From: Rhizobium sp.
GTDB taxonomy: Bacteria > Pseudomonadota > Alphaproteobacteria > Rhizobiales > Rhizobiaceae
Direction: 5' to 3'
NCBI GenBank assembly: GCA_027533385.1
Contig: JAPZUE010000044.1
Span: 1 to 46,939 of the forward strand
Length of the DNA: 46,939 nucleotides
Shown: one piece after another, positions 25,033 to 34,699 of the stretch
Layout: each line of letters begins with the position of its first letter
Numbering within the stretch: position 1 is the stretch's first letter
The notes under the pieces: model-generated
Databases searched by the model: none
Seen by the model: only the letters and a program-made list of their open reading frames with translations
Told to the model about the DNA's origin: nothing
Program-made: the position numbers and the translations under genes

Positions 25033-25752
25033 ATGGAAAAATCTAAAATTGCCGCGCTGCGGGCCGCAATCGTGGAAGCACTGTATCCTGTCAGCGCGAA
25101 CATTCTTGCTGATGTGTGCGAGGCATTCGGCCTAGAACCGGGTACGCGTGAGCAAGCGTTTTCAAGTAAACAGCGCTTCGTATCGATCCGATTGTTGAAA
25201 CTCTCGCCTGAGCAGGTCATCAAAATTGGCCAGAAGGTACTTGATGAATACCCCACTGCAGAACTAGCCAAAGCGGTTCAGCGTGCAACTCAGAACCAAC
25301 CTGCAGACAGCATTGTCTCTGAGGCGCTCATATCGTTCGATGAGGCGGGTGTTCATGCCGTTTGGCAACGCGCAATAAAGCGCAGAGAGAATGATCCGGA
25401 AGGTGCCATCACCCTAGCTCGCACGCTGCTTGAGTCGGTATGCAAACATATCATTGAAGCAGCTGGCGCAACATATGGCGAAAAAGATGAGCTGCCTCGC
25501 CTCTACAGGACGGCGGCCGAGTGCCTTAATCTTGCTCCCGATCAACATACCGAGGATATCTTCAAGCGTATCCTCGGTGGTTGTCAAACCATTGTCGAGG
25601 GCCTCGGAGCGATCCGAAACAAACTGAGCGACGCGCATGGTCGAGGGCCAAGGCCGGTCCGTGCGACTAGCCGTCACGCGGCCTTGGCCGTGAATCTTGC
25701 TGGCGCAATGGCAAGCTTTCTCGTTGAGACCGCGAAAGAGCGTTCGCGATAA
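25033..25752 (+). CDS. Abortive infection protein with Abi_C domain
   Basis: 239 residues from ATG 25033 (in-frame alternatives upstream lack a ribosome site). The N-terminal half is helical. The C-terminal half is the Abi_C domain, with ITLARTLLESVCKHIIEAAG, LPRLYRTAAECLNLAPDQHT, FKRILGGCQTIVEGLGAIRN and KLSDAHGRG ... RHAALAVNLAGAMA. Proteins with this domain are associated with phage exclusion by abortive infection; the molecular action is not known for this subgroup. Base composition is visibly lower in GC than the neighbours, suggesting transfer. It stands alone between merR and aat. Confidence 0.85.
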   Translation: MEKSKIAALRAAIVEALYPVSANILADVCEAFGLEPGTREQAFSSKQRFVSIRLLKLSPEQVIKIGQKVLDEYPTAELAKAVQRATQNQPADSIVSEALISFDEAGVHAVWQRAIKRRENDPEGAITLARTLLESVCKHIIEAAGATYGEKDELPRLYRTAAECLNLAPDQHTEDIFKRILGGCQTIVEGLGAIRNKLSDAHGRGPRPVRATSRHAALAVNLAGAMASFLVETAKERSR

Positions 25753-25870
25753 CCTCCAGACCAAGTTGGAGCTGACTAGTCAGTTTTGATCGCCTGGTTT
25801 CATCCAACGGATCACGCAGCGATGTGAAGTATCGGCGTCGGCTAGTCGACAACTAAGATGCAAGCGCCCT

Positions 25871-26485
25871 CTAAAACCTCAACGTCTCGCTCTCCATCGC
25901 CTTATCCAGCAACACCCCATACTCCGCCTTCGGAATATCCACCGCCCCGAACGTCTTCAAATGTTCGGTGGTGAACTGCGTGTCGAGCAGCGTAAACCCG
26001 CGTTCCCGCAACCGCTCCACCAGATACACGAGACATATCTTCGACGCATTCGTGCGCCGCGAAAACATGCTCTCGCCGAAATAGGCGGAGCCGAGGGTCA
26101 CGCCGTAGAGACCGCCGACCAGTTCCTCGCCTTCGAAGGCTTCGACGCTATGGGCATGGCCGAGGCGATGCAGCGCGCCGTAGAGGTCCTTGATCTGCTG
26201 GTTGATCCAGGTGCTCGGCCGGTCTTCGGCGGCTTCGGCGCATTTTTCCACCACCTGATCGAAGGCGGTGTCGAAGCGGATGTCGAAGGGGGCTTTGCGG
26301 ATGGCCTTCTGCAGGCTTTTCGAGACGTGGAAACCGTCAAGCGGGATGATCCCGCGAATATCGGGTTCGACCCAGAAGAGTTCGGGGTCATCGGCCGATT
26401 CCGACATCGGGAACATCCCGATGGAATAGGCGCGCAGCAGGAGTTCCGGCGTAATGCTTCGGTCCCTGCTGCGTCGCCCAGCCAT
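25871..26485 (-). CDS. aat: Leucyl/phenylalanyl-tRNA-protein transferase
   Basis: 204 residues from the ATG at 26485. The enzyme adds Leu or Phe to N-terminal Arg/Lys of proteins, marking them for ClpAP degradation (N-end rule). Family motifs: [11 protein letters not shown] (~20-30), [14 protein letters not shown] and [20 protein letters not shown] (~125-145). It lies 5 bp after accC on the same strand. Confidence 0.95.
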   Translation of the reverse strand: MAGRRSRDRSITPELLLRAYSIGMFPMSESADDPELFWVEPDIRGIIPLDGFHVSKSLQKAIRKAPFDIRFDTAFDQVVEKCAEAAEDRPSTWINQQIKDLYGALHRLGHAHSVEAFEGEELVGGLYGVTLGSAYFGESMFSRRTNASKICLVYLVERLRERGFTLLDTQFTTEHLKTFGAVDIPKAEYGVLLDKAMESETLRF

Positions 26486-26490
26486 GGTCT

Positions 26491-27843
26491 TTAATTGGCC
26501 GAGGTTTCGGCCAGGTATTTTTCCAGCCAGTGGATGTCGTAGTCGCCGTTGGCGATGTCCTGGTTGGCCACGAGATCCTGGAACAGCGGCAGCGTCGTCT
26601 TGATGCCGTCGACGACGAATTCGTCGAGCACGCGGCGCAGACGCATCATGCATTCGACGCGGGTGCGTCCATGCACGATCAGCTTGCCGATCAGGCTGTC
26701 ATAGTAAGGCGGGATCTTGTAGCCGGCATAGGCGCCGCTATCGACGCGAACGCCAAGACCGCCCGGTGCATGGAAATGCGTGATCGTGCCGGGCGAGGGC
26801 ACGAAGGTGCGCGGATCCTCGGCATTGATCCGGCATTCGATGGCGTGACCGGAAAAGACGATCTCGTCCTGCGTGACCGAGAGGCCCGCACCCGAGGCGA
26901 CGCGGATCTGCTCATGCACGAGGTCGATGCCGGTGATGGCTTCGGTGATCGGATGCTCCACCTGCAGGCGGGTGTTCATTTCGATGAAATAGAACTCGCC
27001 GTTTTCGTAGAGGAATTCGATCGTGCCGGCGCCCCGGTACTTCATCTTCTTCATGGCTTCGGCGCAGATCGAACCGATCTTCATCCGCTGCTCGACGTTC
27101 AGGGCAGGGGAGTTTGCCTCTTCCCAGACCTTCTGGTGGCGGCGCTGCAAAGAGCAGTCGCGTTCACCGAGATGGATGGCGTTGCCCGCGCCGTCACCGA
27201 CAACCTGCACCTCGATATGGCGCGGCTTGCCGAGATATTTTTCCATGTAGACGGCGTCGTTGCCGAAGGCGGCGAGCGCTTCGGAACGGGCGGTCGAAAC
27301 GGCCTCTTCCAGCTCTTCCTCGGTCTTGGCCACCTTCATGCCGCGGCCACCGCCACCGGCAGTCGCCTTGATCAGTACCGGGAAGCCGATCTGACGGGCA
27401 ATTTCCAGCGCGTTTTCCGGCTTCACTTCGCCGTCCGAGCCGGGAACGACGGGGATGCCAAGCTCGACGGCGGTCTTCTTCGCCGTGATCTTGTCGCCCA
27501 TCAGGCGGATATGCTCCGCCGTCGGTCCGATAAAGGTGATGCCGTGTGCGTCGAGGATATCGGCGAACTTGGCGTTCTCCGACAGGAAGCCGTAGCCCGG
27601 ATGCACGGCGTCAGCGCCGGTGATCTCGCAGGCCGCGACGATCTGGTGGATGTTGAGATAGCTGTCGCGCGACGGCGGCGGGCCGATGCACACGCTCTCG
27701 TCGGCCAGACGCACATGCATGGCATCCGCATCAGCCGTCGAATGGACGGCCACGGTCGCAATGCCGAGCTCCTTGCAGGCGCGCAGCACGCGCAGCGCGA
27801 TTTCGCCGCGGTTGGCGATGAGGATCTTCGAGATACCGCTCAT
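26491..27843 (-). CDS. accC: Biotin carboxylase subunit of acetyl-CoA carboxylase
   Basis: 450 residues. Carboxylates the biotin carried by AccB using ATP and bicarbonate. The ATP-grasp fold shows [20 protein letters not shown] at the start, the glycine-rich [12 protein letters not shown] (~160), [14 protein letters not shown] (~290) and ECRINAEDP (~330). It starts 4 bp after accB and is followed by aat, forming accB-accC-aat. Confidence 0.97.
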   Translation of the reverse strand: MSGISKILIANRGEIALRVLRACKELGIATVAVHSTADADAMHVRLADESVCIGPPPSRDSYLNIHQIVAACEITGADAVHPGYGFLSENAKFADILDAHGITFIGPTAEHIRLMGDKITAKKTAVELGIPVVPGSDGEVKPENALEIARQIGFPVLIKATAGGGGRGMKVAKTEEELEEAVSTARSEALAAFGNDAVYMEKYLGKPRHIEVQVVGDGAGNAIHLGERDCSLQRRHQKVWEEANSPALNVEQRMKIGSICAEAMKKMKYRGAGTIEFLYENGEFYFIEMNTRLQVEHPITEAITGIDLVHEQIRVASGAGLSVTQDEIVFSGHAIECRINAEDPRTFVPSPGTITHFHAPGGLGVRVDSGAYAGYKIPPYYDSLIGKLIVHGRTRVECMMRLRRVLDEFVVDGIKTTLPLFQDLVANQDIANGDYDIHWLEKYLAETSAN

Positions 27844-27847
27844 CGGA

Positions 27848-28324
27848 TCACTCGATGATCACAAGAGGCTCGCCGTATTCGACCGGGCTTGCATCGTCGA
27901 TAACGATCTCGACGACCTTGCCGGACTTGGGCGAGGGGATCTGGTTCATGGTCTTCATGGCTTCGATGATCAAGAGCGTCTGGCCTTCCTTGACCGTCGA
28001 GCCGACTTCCACGAACGGGCGGGCGCCCGGGGCCGGCGACAGGTAGACGGTGCCGACCATCGGCGCGGTCACGGCCTTGGACAGGTCACGGCCGGCAGGG
28101 GCTGCCGGAGCGGCAGCGGCAGCCGGAGCTGCGGCCGGAGCCGGGGCAGCAGGGGCCTGGAAATTGTGGGCCGGCATCTGCATCGGAACCGGGGTGCCGT
28201 TGCGCGAGACGCGGATGCGCAGGTCGTCCTGCTCCACTTCGATCTCGGTGAGATCCGTGTCGTTGAGGATGTTTGCGAGATCACGGATCAGCGCCTGATC
28301 GATACCCGATTTCTTGTCAGCCAT
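27848..28324 (-). CDS. accB: Biotin carboxyl carrier protein of acetyl-CoA carboxylase
   Basis: 158 residues from the ATG at 28324. The N-terminal part ([20 protein letters not shown]) leads to an Ala/Pro-rich linker (~58-80), then the biotinyl domain with EAMKTMNQI (biotinylated Lys ~122). Precedes accC by 4 bp. The AccA/AccD carboxyltransferase genes are not in the window. Confidence 0.97.
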   Translation of the reverse strand: MADKKSGIDQALIRDLANILNDTDLTEIEVEQDDLRIRVSRNGTPVPMQMPAHNFQAPAAPAPAAAPAAAAAPAAPAGRDLSKAVTAPMVGTVYLSPAPGARPFVEVGSTVKEGQTLLIIEAMKTMNQIPSPKSGKVVEIVIDDASPVEYGEPLVIIE

Positions 28325-28347
28325 GGATGGGGTGTCCTGTATTCTTG

Positions 28348-28788
28348 TTATTGCGTGATGGTTTTCAGCGCCTGGAGCGCCAGGATGTAGCTTTGAGGTC
28401 CGAAACCGCAGATGACGCCTTTGCACGCGGGCGCTATCACCGATTTGTGGCGGAATTCCTCGCGTGCATGCACGTTGGAGATATGCACCTCGATCACCGG
28501 AAGCGGGGAGACGGCCTTGATCGCGTCATGCAGGGCAATCGACGTGTGCGTATAGGCACCGGCATTGATCGCAACGCCGACTGCCTTGTCCCCGGCCTCG
28601 TGCAGCCAGCTCACCAGGTCGCCCTCGTGATTGGACTGGCGGAAGTCGATGGAAAGCCCGATTTCGGCACCGTAAGCCTTGCAGTCCGCTTCGACATCGG
28701 CAAGCGTCTTGCCGCCATAGATCCCGGGTTCCCGTTTTCCCAGCATGTTGAGATTGGGGCCGTTCAACACGAAAATGGTTTTGCTCAT
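28348..28788 (-). CDS. aroQ: Type II 3-dehydroquinate dehydratase
   Basis: 146 residues; converts 3-dehydroquinate to 3-dehydroshikimate in aromatic amino acid synthesis. Family signature NGPNLNMLGKREPGIYG (~9-25), FRQSNHEG, NAGAYTHTSIALHDAI (~75-90) and EVHISNVHAREEFRHKS. It sits 23 bp upstream of accB on the same strand, so all four genes down to aat may share a transcript. Confidence 0.96.
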   Translation of the reverse strand: MSKTIFVLNGPNLNMLGKREPGIYGGKTLADVEADCKAYGAEIGLSIDFRQSNHEGDLVSWLHEAGDKAVGVAINAGAYTHTSIALHDAIKAVSPLPVIEVHISNVHAREEFRHKSVIAPACKGVICGFGPQSYILALQALKTITQ

Positions 28789-28928
28789 CTACGCTTCCGT
28801 CGACTTTGAACCGCCTCCTATAGACCGAGAGGCCCTGCAGGGAAAGCCCTTTGCCGTGATCACGCCAAACCGTCCCCGGAAATCCGGGTCACGGTTAAGA
28901 TCACGCACGTTCGGGACGGCTTCTTGTC

Positions 28929-29690
28929 TCAGCAGGTGGCCTTGCCGCAGGCGCGCACATTGCTGACCTTGGCAACGATGGCTTCCTTGCCGACGGCGCC
29001 CGGAACGGTCTCGTTGCCGATCACATAGGAGGGAGTGCCGGTAATCCCGAGGCTGGTCGCCAGCTGATAGGCTTCCTGCACCTGTTCGGTATTCGGGCTC
29101 TCCGCCATCTTGGCGCGGATCGCGTCCTCGGCGATGCCAAGCTCGCCGGCAATCGCGATCGCGCTCTCTTCCGAAGCGCGGCCGTCCTGGGTCATCATGG
29201 CACGGAAGAAATCGCCGTATTTCTCCGGCGACAGCTTGCGCACGGCATCCGATACCTTGTGGGCGGCTTCACTGTCGGGGCCGAGGATCGGGAATTCCTT
29301 CAGCACGTAGCGGACATTCTTGTCCTCGGCGATCACCGCTTCCATGTCGGCATGGGCGCGGCGGCAATAGCCGCAATTGTAGTCGAAGAATTCAACGACG
29401 GTGACGTCACCCTGTGGATTGCCGATCGCCAGATCATAGGCCGAGTTGAAGATCGCATCCTTGTTGGTCGAGAGCGCTTCCGCCGAGCGCTGCTGGCGGA
29501 TCTCTTCCTGCTTCTTCTGCAGCGCGTCCTGCACTTCCAGCATGATCTCGGGATTGGCGATCAGGTATTCGCGGATGAATTCGCCGAATTCCTTCTTCTG
29601 CGCCTCGTCGAGAGCAGCAGCGGGCAGCGGCATCAGGGCGGGGAGGAGCGCGATACCGGCGCTGGCGATCATCTTGAAATTCGGGCCCAT
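28929..29690 (-). CDS. DsbA-family periplasmic thiol oxidoreductase (ScsC-like)
   Basis: 253 residues from ATG 29690 with a signal peptide (MGPNFKMIASAGIALLPALM ... AAA). After it a long helix (KKEFGEFIREYLIANPEIML ... QKKQEE) resembles the N-terminal oligomerisation region of ScsC/Com1-type proteins. The thioredoxin fold has the active site CGYC in FFDYNCGYCRRAHAD and cis-Pro in TGTPSYV. Two more cysteines lie at the extreme C-terminus (RACGKATC). It probably makes or shuffles disulfides; which is not clear from sequence. Confidence 0.88.
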   Translation of the reverse strand: MGPNFKMIASAGIALLPALMPLPAAALDEAQKKEFGEFIREYLIANPEIMLEVQDALQKKQEEIRQQRSAEALSTNKDAIFNSAYDLAIGNPQGDVTVVEFFDYNCGYCRRAHADMEAVIAEDKNVRYVLKEFPILGPDSEAAHKVSDAVRKLSPEKYGDFFRAMMTQDGRASEESAIAIAGELGIAEDAIRAKMAESPNTEQVQEAYQLATSLGITGTPSYVIGNETVPGAVGKEAIVAKVSNVRACGKATC

Positions 29691-29879
29691 GTCTTTCCTC
29701 GTCCTTGCCGTCTGCACAGTTCATCGCCGGCGGTGTCGTATCTTCCTGCCGGCCGACGTCGAGCCTAAAGGCTCAGGGTGACAAGCGGAATGGCTTTTTT
29801 GTGCCGCCTTGTCCAGCCTGTGCATTGTGATGAGGCGCGCTTTGCGGCAAATGTCGGGCGTCTGACCGAGGAGCATAAG

Positions 29880-31046
29880 TTGATTTCCATTTCCAAGCGC
29901 AGTGCCGTCGAACCCTTCCACGCCATGGATATCCTGGCGGAGGCCACCCGCAGGCGGCAGGAAGGGCGGCCGGTCATCTCCATGGCCGTCGGCCAGCCGG
30001 GCCACCCCGCACCGCAGGCAGCGCTGGAAGCCGCCCGCAAGGCACTCGATGGCGGCCGCATCGGCTACACCGACGCGCTGGGCATGACCGCTCTGCGCCA
30101 GGCGCTCGCGGCCGAATATCGCCGCCGGCACAATGTCTCCGTGGACTGGAACCGTATCGTCGTCACCACCGGCTCCTCTGCCGGCTTCAACCTCGCCTTC
30201 CTCTCGCTCTTCGATGTGGGCGACGCCGTCGCCATCGCGCGCCCCGGCTATCCCGCCTATCGCAGCATCCTGGCAGCGCTTGGCCTGAGGGTAATCGAAG
30301 TCGCAGTCGGCCCCGAGACCGGTTTTACGCTCACCCCGGAAAGCCTGGAGCGCGCACAGGCAGAGGCCGGTGTCCGCCTGAAGGGCGTGCTGCTTGCCAG
30401 CCCCGCCAACCCGACCGGCACGGTCACCACCAGGGCACAGCTGAAAGCCGTCTACGACTATTGCCAGGGGCAGGGGATCACTCTGATCTCCGACGAGATC
30501 TACCATGGTCTCACCTATGGCGCGGAGGAGACGACCGCGCTCGAGATCGGCGACGAGGCCGTCATCATCAATTCCTTCTCCAAATATTATTGCATGACCG
30601 GCTGGCGTATCGGCTGGATGGTGCTGCCGGAGGAATTGGTGCGCCCCGTCGAATGCGTCGCCCAGAGCCTCTACATCTCCGCACCGGAACTGTCGCAGAT
30701 CGCGGCACTCGCCGCCTTGAGCGCCACGGACGAGCTGGAACACTATAAGGCCGCCTGCCAGACCAATCGCGATTTCCTGATGGCCCGCCTGCCGGCGCTC
30801 GGCCTGCCGCTGCTCTCGCCGATGGACGGCGCCTTCTACGCCTATGTCGATGCGACGCGTTTCACCAATGACAGCATGAGTTTCGCAAGGCGCGTGCTCG
30901 CCGAGACCGACGTCGCCGTCACCCCGGGTCGGGATTTCGATCCGATCGACGGCCACCTGGCGCTCAGATTGTCCTATGCCGGCACCATGGCAGAGATGGT
31001 CGAGGCAACCGATCGGCTCGAGGCGTGGCTACCGAAGATTGGTTAG
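29880..31046 (+). CDS. PLP-dependent aminotransferase, class I/II
   Basis: 388 residues from TTG 29880, eight bases after GAGGAG; an ATG at 29778 would add 34 residues unlike the family. The product begins MISISKRSAVEPFHAMDIL. PLP-binding features are VTTGSSAGFNLAF (~95-107), ASPANPTGTV (~170), ISDEIYHGLTY (~205) and the Schiff-base Lys in NSFSKYYCMTGWRIGW (~232). The substrate is not evident; aspartate/aromatic or N-succinyldiaminopimelate-type activities are all possible. Divergent from the DsbA gene. Confidence 0.85.
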   Translation: MISISKRSAVEPFHAMDILAEATRRRQEGRPVISMAVGQPGHPAPQAALEAARKALDGGRIGYTDALGMTALRQALAAEYRRRHNVSVDWNRIVVTTGSSAGFNLAFLSLFDVGDAVAIARPGYPAYRSILAALGLRVIEVAVGPETGFTLTPESLERAQAEAGVRLKGVLLASPANPTGTVTTRAQLKAVYDYCQGQGITLISDEIYHGLTYGAEETTALEIGDEAVIINSFSKYYCMTGWRIGWMVLPEELVRPVECVAQSLYISAPELSQIAALAALSATDELEHYKAACQTNRDFLMARLPALGLPLLSPMDGAFYAYVDATRFTNDSMSFARRVLAETDVAVTPGRDFDPIDGHLALRLSYAGTMAEMVEATDRLEAWLPKIG

Positions 31047-31071
31047 GCATTGAGCGAAATGGATTCTTGGT

Positions 31072-31119
31072 CAATGACTTGAGCCGGCCGGCTGAATCAT
31101 TGTCTCAATGACATGATTC
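31072..31119. promoter_or_regulatory. Palindrome and direct repeats upstream of a GNAT gene
   Basis: TCAATGAC occurs at 31072-31079 and 31105-31112, 33 bp apart (about three helical turns). The second lies inside the inverted repeat GAATCAT(T)GTC / GACATGATTC (31094-31119), a 10-bp stem with one bulged T. Likely binding site of an unknown regulator for the gene starting at 31165. Confidence 0.4.
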
Positions 31120-31164
31120 AATCTGTGAACGTCAAATCTGCCGGAAACCAGGGGGGAGCGTCAG

Positions 31165-31725
31165 ATGCCAACCGAACGGATCAGCGCCCTGATGGCGGCC
31201 CCGGACATTGACACCGAACGCACGCGGCTGAGGGCGCATCGCCTCGATGATTTCGAGCCGATGATGGCGATGTGGCAGGACGAGGCGATCTTCCGGCACA
31301 TCACCGGTCGCCCGTCGACATCCAACGAGACCTGGTCCCGCCTGCTGCGCTACATGGGTCACTGGCATGGTCTGGGCTTCGGCTATTGGGTGATCGAGGA
31401 CCGGGCAACCGGGCATTATCTCGGCGAAGCGGGCTTTGCCGATTTTCATCGCGACATGGAACCGCCGCTGGGCCCCTCGCCGGAGGCTGGCTGGGCGATC
31501 GTTTCGACCGCCCATGGACGCGGTCTTGCAACGGAAGTCATGACGGCCGCCCATGCCTGGATGGATGAACACAATCCCCATGGTCGAACGACCTGCATCC
31601 TTGACCCCTCGCACCACGCATCGCTCCGCGTGGCGGAGAAGTGCGGATATGCCTTCGACTACGAGGCGACGCTGAACGGCGAGGCAACGGCCGTGATGAA
31701 GCGCCTGATGCGACCGACAGCCTGA
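31165..31725 (+). CDS. GNAT-family N-acetyltransferase 5 (RimJ/RimL type)
   Basis: 186 residues from ATG 31165 with GGGGGGAG upstream; the ATG at 31192 is also possible. It belongs to the RimJ/RimL-like branch: TERTRLRAHRLDDFEPMMAM, FGYWVIEDRATGHYLGEAG, EAGWAIVSTAHGRGLATEVM and ASLRVAEKCGY. Such proteins acetylate protein N-termini, small molecules or antibiotics; no substrate can be assigned. Ends at a bidirectional terminator shared with rne. Confidence 0.85.
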   Translation: MPTERISALMAAPDIDTERTRLRAHRLDDFEPMMAMWQDEAIFRHITGRPSTSNETWSRLLRYMGHWHGLGFGYWVIEDRATGHYLGEAGFADFHRDMEPPLGPSPEAGWAIVSTAHGRGLATEVMTAAHAWMDEHNPHGRTTCILDPSHHASLRVAEKCGYAFDYEATLNGEATAVMKRLMRPTA

Positions 31726-31742
31726 AGATCCCCGCAAACAAA

Positions 31743-31767
31743 AAAGGGCCCCGCTGAGGGCCCTTTT
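31743..31767. terminator. Bidirectional terminator between GNAT 5 and rne
   Basis: AAAAGGGCCC...GGGCCCTTTT: a GC stem flanked by A-run and T-run, so it can end both the rightward GNAT and the leftward rne transcripts. Confidence 0.85.
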
Positions 31768-31792
31768 GCATTACATCGCTGATCATCCGATC

Positions 31793-34699
31793 TCAGAAGA
31801 AGCCGCGCTTCTGCCACCAGCCGCCCTTCTTGGGCTTGGAAGCGTCGGCGCCATCCTCGGAAGTCTTGACCGAGGTCACGACCGGCTCTGACGACGCGAC
31901 GTTGGATTCGCGGTTGGCCCGAACGGGCTTGGCTTCTTCGGCAACGGGCGCAGGGGCAGGGGCAGGAGCAGCCGGTTCAGCGGCAGCTTCTTCCTTGACC
32001 GTTTCAGCAGCCGTCTCGACCGGAGCGGCAGCGACGGGTGCGACCTCGGCCACGATGTCAGGCTCTGCGCCTGCCTTGGCCTTGCGGGTGCGGCGCGGCT
32101 TCGGCTTGTCGGCGGCGACAGCCTCTTCGACCACGTCCTCGGCAACCGGGGCAGCGGCTTCGACGGCGACAGCGTCATCCGCTGCAGCATCGGCGTCATC
32201 GCCGTCATCGTCACCGGCCGTTTCGCCTGATACCTCGACCGAGCCTTCTTCGCCTGGACGGTTGCGGCGGCCGCCACGCTTGCCACGGCGGCGGCGCTTG
32301 CGCTTCTGGCCTTCGTCGCCATTGGCGTCGGTGCCATTGTCGCTGGCGCGGTTTTCGTCAGCGCCCTCGGCAGAATCGTCCTCGCCCTCGTCGCCATCCT
32401 CGTCATCGGCATCCATGCCGTTGTCACCAGACTGCATGTCCGCCTGCGGACCATTGCCGTTCTGGCCGTTCTTGCCACGGCGGCGACGGCGACGCTTGCG
32501 CTTGCGGTTGCCCTGTTCGTCTCCTTCGGCGCGCGCCTGCTGCGGCGCGCTCTCGGCCTTGGCGGCGACGACGACGGTTTCTTCCTCGTCCTCGTCTTCC
32601 GGCTCCGGAACGTAGTCGTCCTCTTCTTCGATCTCCGGCAGGAGCGACATCAGGCTTTCGATCTTCACCGGATTGGCAACGGCTTCGCCGCGCTCGATCG
32701 TGAAGTGCTGCGAGCCGCCATGCTGGGCCGGCATGCCGGCATCGATGACGATCGAGACGCCGAAGCGGCCTTCGTAGTCGACGATCGTGTCGCGCTTCTG
32801 GTTGAGCAGATAGAGCGCCGTTTCCGGCGTCGTGTGCACGACGATGTCATGCGTGGTGCTCTTCAGCAGGAACTCCTCGATGCCGCGCAGGACATGCAGG
32901 GCAACGGAAGACTGCGAGCGGATGAGGCCGGTGCCTGCGCAATGCGGGCAGACCTGCGTCGTCGATTCCAGCACCGAGGCGCGGATGCGCTGGCGCGACA
33001 TTTCCAGAAGGCCGAAATGCGAGATGCGGCCGACCTGGATGCGGGCGCGGTCGTTCTTCAGGCAATCCTTCAGCTTCTTCTCGACGGCGCGGTTGTTGCG
33101 CTTTTCTTCCATGTCGATGAAGTCGATGACGATCAGGCCCGCCAGGTCGCGCAGGCGCAGCTGGCGCGCCACTTCTTCGGCAGCTTCCAGGTTCGTCTGG
33201 AGAGCCGTGTCCTCGATCGAATACTCGCGGGTCGAGCGACCGGAGTTGACGTCGATCGAAACCAGCGCTTCGGTCTGGTTGATGATGATGTAACCACCGG
33301 ACTTCAGCGTCACCTGCGGCTGCATCATCTTGTCGAGCTGGCCCTCGATGCCGGAGCGCGAGAAGATCGGATGCAGGTCGCGATAGGGCTGAACCACCTT
33401 GGCATGGCTCGGCATCAGCATCTTCATGAAGTCTTTCGCTTCACGATAGCCTTCTTCGCCCGAGACGATGATCTCGGAAATGTCCTTGTTGTAGAGGTCG
33501 CGGATCGAGCGCTTGATCAACGAACCTTCTTCATAGACGAGGCAGGGCGCAGTCGAAGCGAGCGTCAGTGTGCGGACGTTCTCCCACAGACGCATCAGAT
33601 ATTCGAAGTCGCGCTTGATCTCGACCTTGGTGCGGTTCGCACCGGCGGTGCGCAGGATCACGCCCATGCCCTGCGGCACGTCGAGGCCGCGGGCGATTTC
33701 CTTCAGCCGCTTGCGGTCGGTGGGCTGGGTGATCTTGCGGGAAATGCCGCCGCCACGCGCCGTGTTCGGCATCAGAACCGAATAACGGCCGGCGAGCGAC
33801 AGATAGGTTGTGAGGGCAGCACCCTTGTTGCCGCGTTCTTCCTTGGCAACCTGTACCAGCAGGATCTGCCGGCGCTTGATCACTTCCTGGATGCGATACT
33901 GCTTGCGTGGCTTGCGCTGGACGCGATCCGGAACCTCTTCCATGGCGTCTTCGGCGCCAACGGATTCGATCTCTTCCTTTTCCTCGATGTGATCGTCGTC
34001 ATCATCATCGTCGTCGTCATCATCGCGACGACCGCGGCGACCACCCGCCTCCTCGGAGATTTCGTCCATGTCGACCATGGCGGCAATCGTGCCGCCTTCG
34101 GCTTCGTCCGATCCTTCGCCACCGTCTTCGGCAGTCGTTTCCTCGGCCGCAACCTTCTTGGCGCGCGGCTTGCGAACCCGCTTCGGCTTGGCCTTGGCGG
34201 TGGGCTCTTCGGCAACGGCCTCGCTCTCGCCCGCAACAGCTGCGGCAGCCGCCACATCGGCATCGGCTTCGGCGGCCAGTTCGGCGGCGACCTCATCGAC
34301 GATCGCAGACGCGACGGAGGAAGTGGTGTTGATGCCGATGTCGGGCTGGTCCTGCTGAGCCGGATCGTTGCTCAGGAGCTCGTCGCCCTCGACGTCGTTT
34401 TCCTTGCGATGCTCTTCGGCTTCCGCCCGAAGCAGCGCCTGACGGTCGGCGAGCGGGATCTGGTAGTAGTCGGGGTGAATTTCGGCGAAGGCCAGGAAGC
34501 CATGGCGGTTGCCGCCGTAATCGACGAAAGCGGCCTGCAGCGAGGGCTCGACCCTCGTCACCTTCGCCAGATAGATATTGCCTCGGATCTGCTTTTTGTG
34601 TTGGGATTCGAAGTCGAATTCTTCAATACGGTTACCGCGAACGACGACAACGCGCGTCTCTTCTTCGTGAGACGCGTCGATAAGCATTTTGTCTGCCAT
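31793..34699 (-). CDS. rne: Ribonuclease E/G
   Basis: 968 residues. The endonuclease of the RNA degradosome and rRNA/tRNA processing. The S1 domain begins at ~38 (RGNIYLAKVTRVEPSLQAAF) but is split by a ~170-residue acidic/alanine-rich insert (~95-265) containing an 11-aspartate run, and resumes at QEVIKRRQILLVQVAKEERG. Catalytic aspartates lie in VSIDVNSGRS and GLIVIDFIDMEE; the Zn-link is CPHCAGTG. The C-terminal third is disordered with Arg-rich blocks (KRKRRRRRRGK) and ends GGWWQKRGFF. The S1 insert is characteristic of alphaproteobacterial RNase E. GAGGAG precedes the ATG. Confidence 0.96.
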   Translation of the reverse strand: MADKMLIDASHEEETRVVVVRGNRIEEFDFESQHKKQIRGNIYLAKVTRVEPSLQAAFVDYGGNRHGFLAFAEIHPDYYQIPLADRQALLRAEAEEHRKENDVEGDELLSNDPAQQDQPDIGINTTSSVASAIVDEVAAELAAEADADVAAAAAVAGESEAVAEEPTAKAKPKRVRKPRAKKVAAEETTAEDGGEGSDEAEGGTIAAMVDMDEISEEAGGRRGRRDDDDDDDDDDDHIEEKEEIESVGAEDAMEEVPDRVQRKPRKQYRIQEVIKRRQILLVQVAKEERGNKGAALTTYLSLAGRYSVLMPNTARGGGISRKITQPTDRKRLKEIARGLDVPQGMGVILRTAGANRTKVEIKRDFEYLMRLWENVRTLTLASTAPCLVYEEGSLIKRSIRDLYNKDISEIIVSGEEGYREAKDFMKMLMPSHAKVVQPYRDLHPIFSRSGIEGQLDKMMQPQVTLKSGGYIIINQTEALVSIDVNSGRSTREYSIEDTALQTNLEAAEEVARQLRLRDLAGLIVIDFIDMEEKRNNRAVEKKLKDCLKNDRARIQVGRISHFGLLEMSRQRIRASVLESTTQVCPHCAGTGLIRSQSSVALHVLRGIEEFLLKSTTHDIVVHTTPETALYLLNQKRDTIVDYEGRFGVSIVIDAGMPAQHGGSQHFTIERGEAVANPVKIESLMSLLPEIEEEDDYVPEPEDEDEEETVVVAAKAESAPQQARAEGDEQGNRKRKRRRRRRGKNGQNGNGPQADMQSGDNGMDADDEDGDEGEDDSAEGADENRASDNGTDANGDEGQKRKRRRRGKRGGRRNRPGEEGSVEVSGETAGDDDGDDADAAADDAVAVEAAAPVAEDVVEEAVAADKPKPRRTRKAKAGAEPDIVAEVAPVAAAPVETAAETVKEEAAAEPAAPAPAPAPVAEEAKPVRANRESNVASSEPVVTSVKTSEDGADASKPKKGGWWQKRGFF

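Noticed and set aside
29721..30956. 411-codon open frame antisense to the aminotransferase
   Set aside because: Shadow frame; the aminotransferase has all PLP motifs.
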